From Candidatus Gastranaerophilales bacterium (lineage in GTDB: Bacteria > Cyanobacteriota > Vampirovibrionia > Gastranaerophilales > Gastranaerophilaceae), in NCBI GenBank assembly GCA_947584965.1, contig CANPWQ010000007.1, positions 1 through 56,983 of the forward strand: 56,983 nucleotides of DNA, read 5' to 3'. Below are positions 16,411-26,235 of the stretch, piece by piece; positions within the stretch are counted from its first letter, which is position 1; each line of letters begins with the position of its first letter. Below the pieces are notes generated by a model. It ran no database searches. It was not told the DNA's origin and saw only the letters and a program-made list of their open reading frames with translations. The translations under genes were made by a program, and so were the position numbers.

Positions 16411-17485
16411 TTCTCCTTATTTTAATATCAGCGTCTAAATATTTAACATTTTTAATTTTTTCAACCAAATCATTATTATCTTTAATATAATTTTCAAGCA
16501 TAAGAGTATCTTTGTTCAAATAAGACTCTATATTTTCTTTTGTAACATAAGTCCCTATTTTTTTATTATCGGATAATAAGTCATTAACAATTAAATTGTT
16601 ATATGTATTTGAAGGATGAATATTATCGACAAAGTTAAAATTGTTTTCATCTAAAGGTGTTGAATTATAATCATTTGCAAAGGAGTAATCATAAAATGGA
16701 GTAATTTGAGCCAATTTCCTTTTTAACTCTTGGTTAGTTTTCCACTGTCCTTTTTCATACAAATGAATTTTTTTTGTTATATGTATAGGGGAATAATATA
16801 TAACAAGTTCAATATTATTTTTATCTGCAAAATCTTTAACTTCTTTAATTTTATTTAAATGTTCCAAGCTAAAATTATTATTATAAACTTTTTTCGCTAT
16901 TTCTCTGTAAGGATAAACGTAAATTATATCTTTACCGTGATTTTTTATGGAGTCCCTAACAGTTACTAAGCTGTATTTAGTGGTGTTATAAGAAAAAAAC
17001 AGATTTATAAAATCTTGAAAATCAAAGAAATTATGAGGTAAAGAGAGGAGAGTATCTTTGACTTCGTCATTTTTATCATTCCAAAAATCGTCATAAAATA
17101 GACCCCAGTATATTTTTTTAATATTAGGAGCTAATTTATTAATATTATATATGACCTGAGCAACTTCATCTACTTTTGCGACAGGGATAGTAAAGAAAGC
17201 AACATTATCAAGCCCCATGCCGTAATGAGAAAGGAGGCAGTTGCCTGTGAAAGCAATATCTTTATTTTTGCTGTTTAATTTTATATCCGAATATATTATT
17301 GTACGTTTATTTGAGTACTTATGAGTTTTAACATTATTAAAACTGTTTATGGTTGAATCTCTAAAAATATAATACGGGTCTACAATATAATTAAATGTAA
17401 CGATTAAAGCAATTAATAAGACGAAAATAAATATAAATAAAATATCTTTATGTTTATTTGTATCATTATTATTGTTATTTTTCAT
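16397..17485 (-). CDS. SGNH-like, membrane-anchored partner of the MBOAT, with Cys at the nucleophile position
   Basis: 362 residues from the ATG at 17485, preferred over the ATG at 17497 because GGTGGA lies just before it. After a basic Asn-rich head there is one membrane anchor (about 17-38), then an extracytoplasmic domain of the same plan as the gene at 13750. DNIHPSNTYNNLIVNDLL (Asp-x-x-His block) matches DVIHANRYAFTLKIL there. KTQ-free LLSHYG follows a GNC where the paralogue has GSS, so the expected nucleophile Ser appears as Cys. The two SGNH proteins flank the MBOAT in one operon, this one first. Acyl-transfer function is inferred. Confidence 0.6.
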   Translation of the reverse strand: MKNNNNNDTNKHKDILFIFIFVLLIALIVTFNYIVDPYYIFRDSTINSFNNVKTHKYSNKRTIIYSDIKLNSKNKDIAFTGNCLLSHYGMGLDNVAFFTIPVAKVDEVAQVIYNINKLAPNIKKIYWGLFYDDFWNDKNDEVKDTLLSLPHNFFDFQDFINLFFSYNTTKYSLVTVRDSIKNHGKDIIYVYPYREIAKKVYNNNFSLEHLNKIKEVKDFADKNNIELVIYYSPIHITKKIHLYEKGQWKTNQELKRKLAQITPFYDYSFANDYNSTPLDENNFNFVDNIHPSNTYNNLIVNDLLSDNKKIGTYVTKENIESYLNKDTLMLENYIKDNNDLVEKIKNVKYLDADIKIRRNDAV

Positions 17486-17555
17486 TTTATCCACCATACT
17501 CGTAAATTCAATAAAATTAAATAATTTAAAAACTTTACTATTCTACATGACTATA

Positions 17556-17584
17556 TTATCATAAATATATAAATTGGTTAGTAT
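17556..17584 (+). promoter_or_regulatory. Promoter of the acyl-CoA ligase gene
   Basis: TTATCA (17556-17561), a 17-base spacer and TAGTAT (17579-17584). The predicted start of transcription is about 10 bases before ATG 17601, leaving no room for a normal Shine-Dalgarno; none is seen. The same 115-base gap must also hold the promoter of the leftward MBOAT operon. Confidence 0.4.
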
Positions 17585-17600
17585 AGTAGTTTGACAAGAT

Positions 17601-19421
17601 ATGGAATATAAGTATAAATCATTGTTTGATGTTTGGCAGGATAGTTGTAAAAAATATTCTGAATTAACAGCATTTTCCGATAATAAAGAAGAAGTAATAA
17701 TAACATATAATCAGGCATTTAGGGAGTTGTGCTTTTTAGCGCAAGAGTTTCAAAAATTAGGATTAAAAAGGTTTGACCATGTTTGTTTATTCGCTTGCAA
17801 TTCACCACGCTGGCTCATAATAGAACAGGCAGTAATTACGCTTGGCGGTGTTTGCGTATCAAAAACATCGGAAATAAATATAAAAGAATTGGATTATGTA
17901 TATAATAACAGTGATTCTGTTGTACTTATTACTGATAAAAAGGATATTATTAATCATTTTATTGAATCTGACGATTTCAAAAATAAGGTTAAATTTATAC
18001 TATACATAGGAAATGATGAATATAGTAGTGTGAATGATTTTAAAATATATAATTTGAGCGACCTTTTAAAAAATTTAACAGATGAAACCCCAATAAAAAC
18101 GGATTGGGAAGAAGAACCTTTTGACACAGCATATATAAATTACACATCAGGAACATCTTCTTCTCCTAAGGGAGCCATGCTTCCTAATATCGGTATGTCT
18201 TATGTAGTGGAGGAACTTCAGAAATTCAACGATATAAAAGAAGGTAAAACCTTTGTTGTAACCTTTCCGCTATCAAGTGCAGGCGGTAAGAGTTTTAATC
18301 TTCTTTGTTTTTCGCAAGGCTGCAGAGTTATGTATACACCTTATAAGGAATTTTATGAAGTTATTGACAGGTATAAGCCTGAATATCTGCACTGCGCACC
18401 TAAAATAATGCAAACCATGCACGAAAAATTAATGAATGCGGTTAAAGAAAAGGGGATTTTATTTCAATATATTTATAATACTGCATTTAATATTTCTAAA
18501 CTTATACAAAATGCTGAAAGAAAATGCAATGTTTGCGCTAAAATTTTAAAACCCGTTAAAAACTTTTTGGATAAAAAAGTATACAAACAAATCAGAAATA
18601 CTCTTTTAACTGATGAAACAACGGTTTTTGTCGGTTCAGCTCACTTGGCAAAACCGTTAGAAGATTATTTTAACATTATAGGTATTCCGCTCATCCAGCA
18701 CTACGGGCTGACTGAAACAACGGGGCTTGCCGTAAGCAATACGCTTGAAAGTCAGAAAAAACACCCCTATACTGTCGGCATTGCATTTGATGGTACTACA
18801 ATCAGAATTATTGACCCTGAAACTCATAAAGAAATGCCGACTGGAGAAGTCGGGTTAATTACATTGGGCGGAATTGAAATATTAAAAGAGTATTATAAAA
18901 ACGAAGAAGCGACTAAAAAAGCTATTTTAGAAGAACATTTTTTAAATACAGGCGACCTTGGTTATGTTGATAAAGAGGGCTATCTGGTCGTTTTATCAAG
19001 GTACGATGATGTTATTGTAATGTCAAACGGTTATAATGTTTATACACCGTTATTGGAAAATGAGGCAAAAGACTCTGAATTTGTTAATCAGATTGCAATA
19101 GCGGGTCACGGCAAACCATATTTAACTGCTATTATTGTTTTAAATAATATTGAATATCAATCATGGTGTGAAAAAAATTCTATAAACGGAATTGATGCAA
19201 ACAAAAATGATAAGTTTAAAACATTTCTGATTGAAAATTTAAACGAAAAAATAAAAAGAAAAAATGACTGGAAGTATTACGAAAAACTTAAAAAAGTGTA
19301 CTTTTTAAGTGAACCTTTTACGGTTGAAAATGGACTTTTAACAGGAACTTTAAAGGTTAAATATCAAAAAGTAATTAATACTTACAAAAAAGAAATCGAA
19401 AAATTATACGAGGAGAAATAA
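17601..19421 (+). CDS. AMP-forming acyl-CoA (or acyl-ACP) ligase
   Basis: 606 residues, the length of long-chain FadD/Aas-type ligases. The P-loop block YTSGTSSSPKGAM (about 181-193), the adenine-binding YGLTETTG, and NTGDLGYVDKEGYLVVLSRYDDVIVMSNG with the hinge and downstream Tyr are all present. It activates a fatty acid with ATP and transfers it to a thiol. It may serve recycling of exogenous fatty acids or supply the acyl donor for the MBOATs at 15 and 23 kb; that link is inference. The U32 gene starts at the very next base after its stop, so the two are coupled. Confidence 0.88.
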   Translation: MEYKYKSLFDVWQDSCKKYSELTAFSDNKEEVIITYNQAFRELCFLAQEFQKLGLKRFDHVCLFACNSPRWLIIEQAVITLGGVCVSKTSEINIKELDYVYNNSDSVVLITDKKDIINHFIESDDFKNKVKFILYIGNDEYSSVNDFKIYNLSDLLKNLTDETPIKTDWEEEPFDTAYINYTSGTSSSPKGAMLPNIGMSYVVEELQKFNDIKEGKTFVVTFPLSSAGGKSFNLLCFSQGCRVMYTPYKEFYEVIDRYKPEYLHCAPKIMQTMHEKLMNAVKEKGILFQYIYNTAFNISKLIQNAERKCNVCAKILKPVKNFLDKKVYKQIRNTLLTDETTVFVGSAHLAKPLEDYFNIIGIPLIQHYGLTETTGLAVSNTLESQKKHPYTVGIAFDGTTIRIIDPETHKEMPTGEVGLITLGGIEILKEYYKNEEATKKAILEEHFLNTGDLGYVDKEGYLVVLSRYDDVIVMSNGYNVYTPLLENEAKDSEFVNQIAIAGHGKPYLTAIIVLNNIEYQSWCEKNSINGIDANKNDKFKTFLIENLNEKIKRKNDWKYYEKLKKVYFLSEPFTVENGLLTGTLKVKYQKVINTYKKEIEKLYEEK

Positions 19422-21278
19422 GTGGCAAAAGGTCAAAGCAGTACGATAGAAATTTTATCGCCAGGGAAAAATTTAGAATATGCAAAAGAAGCAATAAGAT
19501 GCGGGGCGGACTCAATATATATAGGTGCTCCAAAATTTTCACTGCGTCATGAACAGGGCAATACAATGGAAGATATTAGAGCACTTGTTGAATATGCTCA
19601 TAAATACTGGGTTAAAATATATATTCCTCTTAACTGTTTATTGTTTACGGATGACGATATTAAACTTGCAAAACAAATGATAAATGAGTTCTATGAAATG
19701 GGAATAGACGGGCTTATTGTTCAGGATATCGGGATACTGGAGCTTGACCTGCCGCCTATCCCGATTATATTAAGCACAAATGCTATGTGCTTTAAAAAAG
19801 AAGATGCGCAGTTCTTTGAAAAATGCGGAGTAACAAGGATAGTTCTTCCCCGTGAACTTACTTTTGAAGAAATTAAAGATATAACGGATAATTCAAATAT
19901 TGAAATAGAAACCTTCTGCTATGGGTTTTTATGTGTAGGTTACAGTGGAAATTGTTATCTTGCTTATGTGGAAAACTTAAAAAAGACTCAATCATCTGAT
20001 AAGGCGCATTATTTAGCTTCAAACCACGGAGTTTGCCCTGAAAGATGTATGGGAAATTGGACTTTAAAAGATAACAAAGGAAACATAATCAGAGAAAATG
20101 ACAGATTGTTTAATTTAAGATTTTTAAGTCTTGATAAAGAAATTGAAAGGCTTGTTGATATAGGAGTTGACTCCTTTAAAATAGCAGGCAGAGAAAAGGA
20201 TTTAAAGCACGTTAAAAATTCAACCGCAATATTTTCGCGAATTGCGGACAATCTAGTAAAAACAAAAGGACTTAAAAGAATATCATCGGGCAGAACAATT
20301 TTAGGCTTTGAACCCGATTTATCCAAAAACTTTAATAAAGGTTTCACGGACTTTTTCTTTAACGGAAGAAAAAAGGAAATGTATTCAAAATATCATTTGG
20401 TCGGAACAAAAGTCGGTGTTGTTAAAGATTTTGACGGTAATTCATTTGTCCTTAGCGGTGATATTACTCTTAATATCGGCGATAAATTAAGATACCAAAA
20501 AGACAATAAACAGGTTCAAACAATTGCAATAACCGATATTAAGAACGGAAGATACTTTGCTGACGGAATAAATGACGACATAACAGGACTTGAACTATAC
20601 AGATATATTGATGTAAAAGGATTTAAAGAAGTTGAGGAGTCTGTTAATTACCGCGTTATTTCGGTTGAACTTGATATTAACAAACAAAACGGTGAATACA
20701 ACATAATTGCAGTTGATGAGGATAATAATAAAATTGAGCTGTCTGTTCCTAAAGGGAATATAAAATACAGCGCTGATGAACTTCAAAAGAGTCTTTTTAA
20801 ACTTGATATTGATTGCGAGTTTGCAGTTGATAAGGTTACATCACAATCAGATATATTTCTTGATGACATTGAAAAATTTAAAGAAAATATTTTTGAATTG
20901 TTAAGAAGTGAAAGAGCAAAAAATAGACCCGTAAAAAGAGTACAAGTAGAAAAAAACAATCATCCGTATTACAAAAAAGAACTCACATACCTTGCAAATG
21001 TAACAAATAATATGACAAAAGCGTTTTATGAAAGGCACGGAGTCGAAAAAATTGAAGCGGGACTTGAAACTGGTATTCCTCTTGAAGATAAAAGAGTATT
21101 TTCTTCAAGATACTGTTTAAGAAATGAGCTTGGCGTTTGTTCAAAAACAAATCCGCAAAATATTCCGCCTTTACCGTGGCACTTGGAACAGTTAGAAAAC
21201 GGAAACAAATTTAAAGTTGAGTTTGACTGCGCAAAATGCTCTATGTATTTATACTGCGAGGATGAGGAAAATAATTAA
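19422..21278 (+). CDS. Peptidase U32-family protein (RlhA/YhbU-like)
   Basis: 618 residues from GTG 19422, immediately after the ligase stop. The N-terminal barrel has ILSPGKNLEYAKEAIRCGADSIYIGAPKFSLR. The U32 signature cysteine region is GYSGNCYLAY and then NHGVCPERCMGNW. A C-terminal cysteine set (YCLRNELGVCSKTNP, FDCAKCSMYLYCE) may bind an Fe-S cluster. Known members hydroxylate tRNA or rRNA (TrhP, RlhA) rather than act as proteases; E. coli RlhA makes 5-hydroxycytidine in 23S rRNA. This one has the long C-terminal domain of the RlhA type, but the exact substrate is uncertain. Its stop overlaps the cstA start (TAATG). Confidence 0.82.
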   Translation: MAKGQSSTIEILSPGKNLEYAKEAIRCGADSIYIGAPKFSLRHEQGNTMEDIRALVEYAHKYWVKIYIPLNCLLFTDDDIKLAKQMINEFYEMGIDGLIVQDIGILELDLPPIPIILSTNAMCFKKEDAQFFEKCGVTRIVLPRELTFEEIKDITDNSNIEIETFCYGFLCVGYSGNCYLAYVENLKKTQSSDKAHYLASNHGVCPERCMGNWTLKDNKGNIIRENDRLFNLRFLSLDKEIERLVDIGVDSFKIAGREKDLKHVKNSTAIFSRIADNLVKTKGLKRISSGRTILGFEPDLSKNFNKGFTDFFFNGRKKEMYSKYHLVGTKVGVVKDFDGNSFVLSGDITLNIGDKLRYQKDNKQVQTIAITDIKNGRYFADGINDDITGLELYRYIDVKGFKEVEESVNYRVISVELDINKQNGEYNIIAVDEDNNKIELSVPKGNIKYSADELQKSLFKLDIDCEFAVDKVTSQSDIFLDDIEKFKENIFELLRSERAKNRPVKRVQVEKNNHPYYKKELTYLANVTNNMTKAFYERHGVEKIEAGLETGIPLEDKRVFSSRYCLRNELGVCSKTNPQNIPPLPWHLEQLENGNKFKVEFDCAKCSMYLYCEDEENN

Positions 21279-22708
21279 TGATAACATTTTTTATAGGCTT
21301 ATTAATATTACTTATCGGCTATTTTACATATTCAAAATATATAGAAAAACAGTTTTCGCCTGATGATAGAAGCGTTCCCTCCCAAGATTTATATAACGGC
21401 GTTGATTATGTCCCTCTGCCCTCATGGCGAAATCAGCTTATAAATTTATTGAACATTGCAGGCATGGGACCTATTTTATCAGCATTACAAGGTGTTGTGT
21501 TCGGCCCGATATTCTTTCTTATAGTTCCTATCGGATGTATTTTAATGGGGTGCGTTCATGACTATTTTAGCGGAATGATTTCTATAAGAAACAAAGGTTA
21601 TCAAATAACACAAATAACAAAAAAGTATTTTGGTAAAACTTTCTTTAATACTTTTACGGTTATAGTTTCAATAATGTCGATATTGTGGATTACGGTATTT
21701 ATATATTCGGCAGGAGATTTATATTTAGGGAAAATATTAAACGAAACAGATTTTACGTTCCATAACCCTGTTGCAGTCGTAACATATATTGTGGTCGGCA
21801 TTTACTTCTTTGTAGCCGCATTATTCCCGATAAATAAATTAATGGCAAAAATATACCCGTTTATAGGACTTTTATTTGTTATAGGTTCAATATTACTTTT
21901 AATCGGATACGTGTCAAAAGGGTTAAGTCTGCCCGAGTTTGATATTCATCATCTTAATTGGCATTATAAAAATTTACCTTTAATTCCGTTTTTCTTTATG
22001 ACGGTAAGCTGCGGACTGTTATCGGGTTCACATGCTACTCAAACCGCAATTGTTGCAAGAACTATGAAAAATGAATATGAGGGCAGAAAAGTATTTTTTA
22101 AAACTATGTGTTTTGAAAGTTTAATAGTAATGATTTGGGCGGCAGGTGCGTTATATGTTTATCATAATGCGCTTGTGGATGAGAGTATGTTCGGCACGGT
22201 TAACATAGTAAATGTTATAGCAAAACAGTTTACGCCGTTTAATTTGTCTTTGGTTGTTGTTGCAGCGGTATTATGCCTGCCTTTAACTTCAGGTGATACA
22301 GCGCTTCGTTCTCTAAGAATGGTTGTCGCTGACGCACTTGACTTAGACCAAAAACCGATTAAAAACAGATTAGTTATTATATTGCCCGCAATGCTTGGCG
22401 TTTTCTTATGTTTATTCTACGCTAAAGCCTATCAAAACCAATTTGCGGCACTTTGGCAGTATGTAATGTTATTTAACCAGTTACTTGTTATTCCGACCTT
22501 CTTAATAGCAACAATTATTTTGTATAAAAATAAGAAGAATTACCTGTTAACGCTAATTCCGGGGTTATTCTATATATTTATAATTTCATCATTCATATTT
22601 AACGCAAAAATCGGCTTGAATTTGAGCCTGCCGATTGCGGAAGCGCTCGGAATTATTGTAATGTTTATAAGTCTTTATGCTATTATTAAAAGGTGCCGAA
22701 AAGAATAG
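21278..22708 (+). CDS. cstA: Carbon-starvation protein CstA family transporter, short form
   Basis: 476 residues with about 13 membrane segments. The family blocks are NLLNIAGMGPILSALQGVVFGP, HDYFSGMISIRNKG, CGLLSGSHATQTAIVARTM and a late LPLTSGDTALRSLRM. CstA proteins import pyruvate or peptides. E. coli CstA is about 700 residues, so this is the short branch found in anaerobes. It is translationally coupled to the U32 gene (one shared base) and 14 bases from the second MBOAT, so 17601-24147 is one operon. Substrate is not determined. Confidence 0.88.
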   Translation: MITFFIGLLILLIGYFTYSKYIEKQFSPDDRSVPSQDLYNGVDYVPLPSWRNQLINLLNIAGMGPILSALQGVVFGPIFFLIVPIGCILMGCVHDYFSGMISIRNKGYQITQITKKYFGKTFFNTFTVIVSIMSILWITVFIYSAGDLYLGKILNETDFTFHNPVAVVTYIVVGIYFFVAALFPINKLMAKIYPFIGLLFVIGSILLLIGYVSKGLSLPEFDIHHLNWHYKNLPLIPFFFMTVSCGLLSGSHATQTAIVARTMKNEYEGRKVFFKTMCFESLIVMIWAAGALYVYHNALVDESMFGTVNIVNVIAKQFTPFNLSLVVVAAVLCLPLTSGDTALRSLRMVVADALDLDQKPIKNRLVIILPAMLGVFLCLFYAKAYQNQFAALWQYVMLFNQLLVIPTFLIATIILYKNKKNYLLTLIPGLFYIFIISSFIFNAKIGLNLSLPIAEALGIIVMFISLYAIIKRCRKE

Positions 22709-22722
22709 TTTAGAGAGGAAAG

Positions 22723-24147
22723 ATGCTTTTTAATTCACTGGAATTTCTTTTTATATTTTTGCCGATAGTGTTTACAGTTTATTTTCTTATAAGCAAAACA
22801 AGGCTGATAAAATATTCTAATCTTTGGCTTTTAATAGCGTCTTTATACTTCTATGCTTATTATAAAATTGAATATCTTCCTTTAATAATAATTTCAATTT
22901 TATTTAACTATACAATGGGATATTTTATCCAAAAAGATTTTAAACAAGGAATGAAAAAATTTCTGCTTATATTTGCAATCGTTGGAAATTTAGGACTGTT
23001 ATGCTATTACAAGTATTTTAATTTTGTACTTGAAACAATAAACAGTTTTAATTTAACTCATTTTGATACAATGAAAATTTTATTGCCTTTAGGTATCAGC
23101 TTTTTTACGTTCCAGCAAATTTCATACATAACAGATACTTATAAAGGCGAAGCAAAGCAGACAAACATAATAGATTACTCATTGTTTGTATCATTTTTTC
23201 CGCAGTTAATAGCAGGTCCTATATGTATGTATAAGGAATTAATTCCTCAATTTCAGGATATGGCAAAAAAGGTTATTAACCGCGAAAATATATATAGAGG
23301 TTTGTTTCTTATAACAATAGGTTTATTTAAAAAAGTAATACTTGCAGATAACTTTACTAACTTTATACAAGATGTAATGCACTTAGAAGCTATGACGGAA
23401 TTTTATACGTCTTGGGCATTCGCATTTTCAATAGCACTTCAAGGGTATTTTGATTTTTCGGGCTATTGCGATATGGCACTTGGTATTGGTGCATTATTTA
23501 ATATTGAACTGCCCATAAACTTTGATTCGCCTTATAAATCAAAAGATATATCGGATTACTGGCGCAGATGGCATATTACAATGGGAAGATTTTTAAAATA
23601 CCACGTTTATATCCCTATGGGCGGAAGCAGACGCGGTGAACTTAGAACTTATTGGAATTTGTTTTTCGTATTTTTAATAACAGGTATTTGGCATGGCGCA
23701 AACTGGCCCTGCATTTTATACGGTACAATTAACGGAATTTTTGTGAGTATAAATAAACTTTGGAAAAAAACAAATATTCAAATTAATGATAAACTTGCGG
23801 TATTTATTACCTTTATAACAATGGTATTTATAGCTCCGCTGGTTATGATTAAACATGTTCATCAATACTTTTTATCGGTTAAATCAATGCTTGCTATAAA
23901 TACTCATTTTATCCCCGCAACTGTTGATAACTTTAATTTTGTATTTTCAAACCCTCAATTAAAATTAAATATCATACTCTTTGTAGCAAGTTTTATAATA
24001 GTATTTTGCTTTAAAAATTCTAACGAGCTTGCGCCAAAATATGCAGCTTCAAAAAATATTTTTATATCAATACTTTTAGCAACTGTATTTATAATTTCGG
24101 CACTTTCTATCACAAAAGGCTCTGAATTTATTTATTTTAATTTTTAA
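22723..24147 (+). CDS. MBOAT-family O-acyltransferase (AlgI/DltB-like), complete active site
   Basis: 474 residues with about 11 membrane segments. It aligns end to end with the MBOAT at 14977 but keeps the full family signature: WRRWHITMGRF with His284, YIPMGGSRRGELR, and GIWHGANWPCILYG with the catalytic His324. GAGAGG lies before the ATG. It should be a working transmembrane acyltransferase, acting on a glycan, teichoic-type or lipid acceptor. No SGNH or other acceptor-side partner is adjacent; it could share the SGNH proteins of the 13.7-17.5 kb operon. It overlaps the convergent DUF1015 gene by 4 bases. Confidence 0.9.
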   Translation: MLFNSLEFLFIFLPIVFTVYFLISKTRLIKYSNLWLLIASLYFYAYYKIEYLPLIIISILFNYTMGYFIQKDFKQGMKKFLLIFAIVGNLGLLCYYKYFNFVLETINSFNLTHFDTMKILLPLGISFFTFQQISYITDTYKGEAKQTNIIDYSLFVSFFPQLIAGPICMYKELIPQFQDMAKKVINRENIYRGLFLITIGLFKKVILADNFTNFIQDVMHLEAMTEFYTSWAFAFSIALQGYFDFSGYCDMALGIGALFNIELPINFDSPYKSKDISDYWRRWHITMGRFLKYHVYIPMGGSRRGELRTYWNLFFVFLITGIWHGANWPCILYGTINGIFVSINKLWKKTNIQINDKLAVFITFITMVFIAPLVMIKHVHQYFLSVKSMLAINTHFIPATVDNFNFVFSNPQLKLNIILFVASFIIVFCFKNSNELAPKYAASKNIFISILLATVFIISALSITKGSEFIYFNF

Positions 24148-25394
24148 ATATTATTTAATTTATTTATTACTATACCCGACAACAATTTTGGATAAAAATA
24201 TGTTGATTTTTGAGGCATTCTGTATCCTGCTGATGATATTTTAAGTATATCGCTCATTTTGGGATATGCCATAATAAAGCAGGCGCTTGCATTTTCTTTA
24301 ACCGAATTAAATGCTGTTTTTTCCTGCTTTTCGTATTTTATTCCGTCTTGAGCCATAAGTTCTTCCTGAGAATATCCAAGTTCTTTTTTTAAAATAAGTT
24401 CATGTAAAACGGTTAAATCGAGTTCTTGAAGTTCTTTAGGCTGTTGTATTGTTTTTTCAATTCCGTTTTTTAATTTTAAAACATAATAGTTTGAATCATT
24501 TTTTAATATTAAACCGGTGGTTATTTGTTTTTTATTCTCTTGTTCGATTTTATTTAAAAATTCTTCTTTTGAATTTATTATTTCAACATCATAGTATTTT
24601 TTAACTTTGTTTAAAATATCATCGTGTTCAAAGTTTTTTTCTATAATTCTGTGTGTAGGATATATTATTAAATTTTCATCAGAAGCGTTTGTAAAATAGC
24701 TCATAACAAACTTTGCATATTTATTGTCGGGATGTAAATTTGAATAGTTCATTGAGGTTTCATACCTGTGGTGTCCGTCAGCTATTAAAAGTTTTTTATC
24801 TTTCATTACTTCTTTAATAATATTAATGTCTTGTTCATTATCAATAATCCATACAATATTTTCTACCCCGTTATCATCATTAACATCAATAAATGGTGTT
24901 GTGGCTTCATATTTTGAAAAAACTTTTTTCTCCAGTAATTTTTGTTCATCGTTATAGACCATAAATATTTGAGAAAAGAACGCACCTGTTGCGCTAACTA
25001 AATTTAATCTGTCCTGTTTTGGACCGCCCATTGTATATTCATGGGGCAGGATATTTTTAAGTGCGAAATCTTGTATTTCATTGCAGGCAATAAAACCTCT
25101 GCGTTCAATATGTTTGCCGTTTTCTAACGTATATTTTTGTATAATATAAAATATTGCAGGCTTTTGAGTCTTTTGTAATATATTCTCATCCTGCCATTTT
25201 TCAAAATTTTCTTTTGCGTCAGCGTACCTGTCTTTTGCTTTGGAAAGAATCAGCCTTATAACATTATATTCACTTCTGTTATACAAATCATTTTGATATT
25301 CTTCATTTATAACATCATAAGGAGGTGCAATTACATCTTGCATATTTACTTTTTCCTGATTATATATAATTGCATTTATAGGTATTACTTGCAT
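24144..25394 (-). CDS. DUF1015-family protein
   Basis: 416 residues from ATG 25394; an in-frame TTG six bases upstream is too close to AAAGGA to be the start. Family blocks are AIIYN ... DVIAPPYDVI near the N-terminus, LPHEYTMGGPKQDRLNLV, and LLIADGHHRYETSMNY. The DGHHRYET block is the ParB/sulfiredoxin-like active-site segment. Some members are ATP- or ADP-dependent serine kinases (SbnI, archaeal SerK). A serine-kinase role would fit the neighbouring methionine genes, since O-phosphoserine feeds cysteine synthesis, but this is inference. Confidence 0.82.
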   Translation of the reverse strand: MQVIPINAIIYNQEKVNMQDVIAPPYDVINEEYQNDLYNRSEYNVIRLILSKAKDRYADAKENFEKWQDENILQKTQKPAIFYIIQKYTLENGKHIERRGFIACNEIQDFALKNILPHEYTMGGPKQDRLNLVSATGAFFSQIFMVYNDEQKLLEKKVFSKYEATTPFIDVNDDNGVENIVWIIDNEQDINIIKEVMKDKKLLIADGHHRYETSMNYSNLHPDNKYAKFVMSYFTNASDENLIIYPTHRIIEKNFEHDDILNKVKKYYDVEIINSKEEFLNKIEQENKKQITTGLILKNDSNYYVLKLKNGIEKTIQQPKELQELDLTVLHELILKKELGYSQEELMAQDGIKYEKQEKTAFNSVKENASACFIMAYPKMSDILKISSAGYRMPQKSTYFYPKLLSGIVINKLNNI

Positions 25395-25468
25395 TGTCAA
25401 ATCCTTTCATTTCTTTCTTTATTTTATTAATAAAATATTTAATATGCAATTTAAATGATATTTATTTG

Positions 25469-25495
25469 TTGACAAAATATTAAAAAATTTATCAT
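25469..25495 (+). promoter_or_regulatory. Promoter-like element without a sense gene downstream
   Basis: A perfect TTGACA (25469-25474), a 15-base spacer and TATCAT (25490-25495) on the + strand. No + strand gene follows; transcription would run into the 3' end of metW as antisense. The same bases read on the - strand give TATGATAAA, a plausible -10 for the DUF1015 gene. The rest of the 25395-25605 gap shows nothing. Confidence 0.35.
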
Positions 25496-25605
25496 ACGTT
25501 TTTCTAAAAAAACAAAAACTGAATTTTAAAAACTTTTGATGATATATTTACGAAAGATGATAGTTAATTTATCGGGTAATAGTGATTAGTATATTGATTT
25601 TGTTA

Positions 25606-26235
25606 TTAATTTTTATTTGATATAATAAAAATCACTTCTTCAGCAAGCAGATTAGAGAAAATATTGTATTGTATGCCTTTTCGAACAGTTGCTCTTGTCG
25701 TATAAATACCTTGAAGAATTTTTATGTTATGTTTTTGCGCATATTCAAAAAAATCTTTAATTGTTAAAAGGTGAATGTTGGGAGTGTTGTACCATTCAAA
25801 CGGTAATACTTTTGACTTGGGCATATTACCTGTAATAAAAAATCTGAATCTTATTCTCCAATATGCAAAATTAGGAAAACTAACAATACATTTTTTACCA
25901 ACTCTCAGCATTTCATCTAAAACAAATTCGGGATTACATACTGACTGTAAGGTTTGATTTAAAATTACATAATCATACGATTTATCCGCAAATTGTTTTA
26001 ATCCCTCATCTATATCTCCTTGTATTACGGATAAACCTTTTTCAATGCAGGATATTACCTGCTCTTGCGATATTTCAATTCCGTTCCCGATAATATTTTT
26101 AGTTTTTTTAAGCAATTCAAGTAAATATCCGTTCCCGCAGCCTAAATCTAAAACTTTTGAGCCGTTTTCTATCATTTCTGATATTAATGAATAATTAACA
26201 TGGAGTCCTTTTGATTGTGTGTAGTGATTATCCAT
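25606..26235 (-). CDS. metW: MetW-like methyltransferase-fold protein
   Basis: 209 residues, the normal MetW length. The SAM-binding fold has VLDLGCGNGYLLELL and GNGIEI. The MetW hallmark block is SFPNFAYWRIRFRFF ... PKSKVLPFEWYNTPNIHLLTIKDF. In proteobacteria and relatives MetW pairs with MetX in homoserine O-acyltransfer and methionine synthesis. Here it overlaps metX by 8 bases as the last gene of metY-metX-metW, which confirms the pairing. Confidence 0.9.
   Translation of the reverse strand: MDNHYTQSKGLHVNYSLISEMIENGSKVLDLGCGNGYLLELLKKTKNIIGNGIEISQEQVISCIEKGLSVIQGDIDEGLKQFADKSYDYVILNQTLQSVCNPEFVLDEMLRVGKKCIVSFPNFAYWRIRFRFFITGNMPKSKVLPFEWYNTPNIHLLTIKDFFEYAQKHNIKILQGIYTTRATVRKGIQYNIFSNLLAEEVIFIISNKN

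Noticed and set aside
20009-20347. 112-codon - strand frame
   Set aside because: Antisense to the U32 gene.
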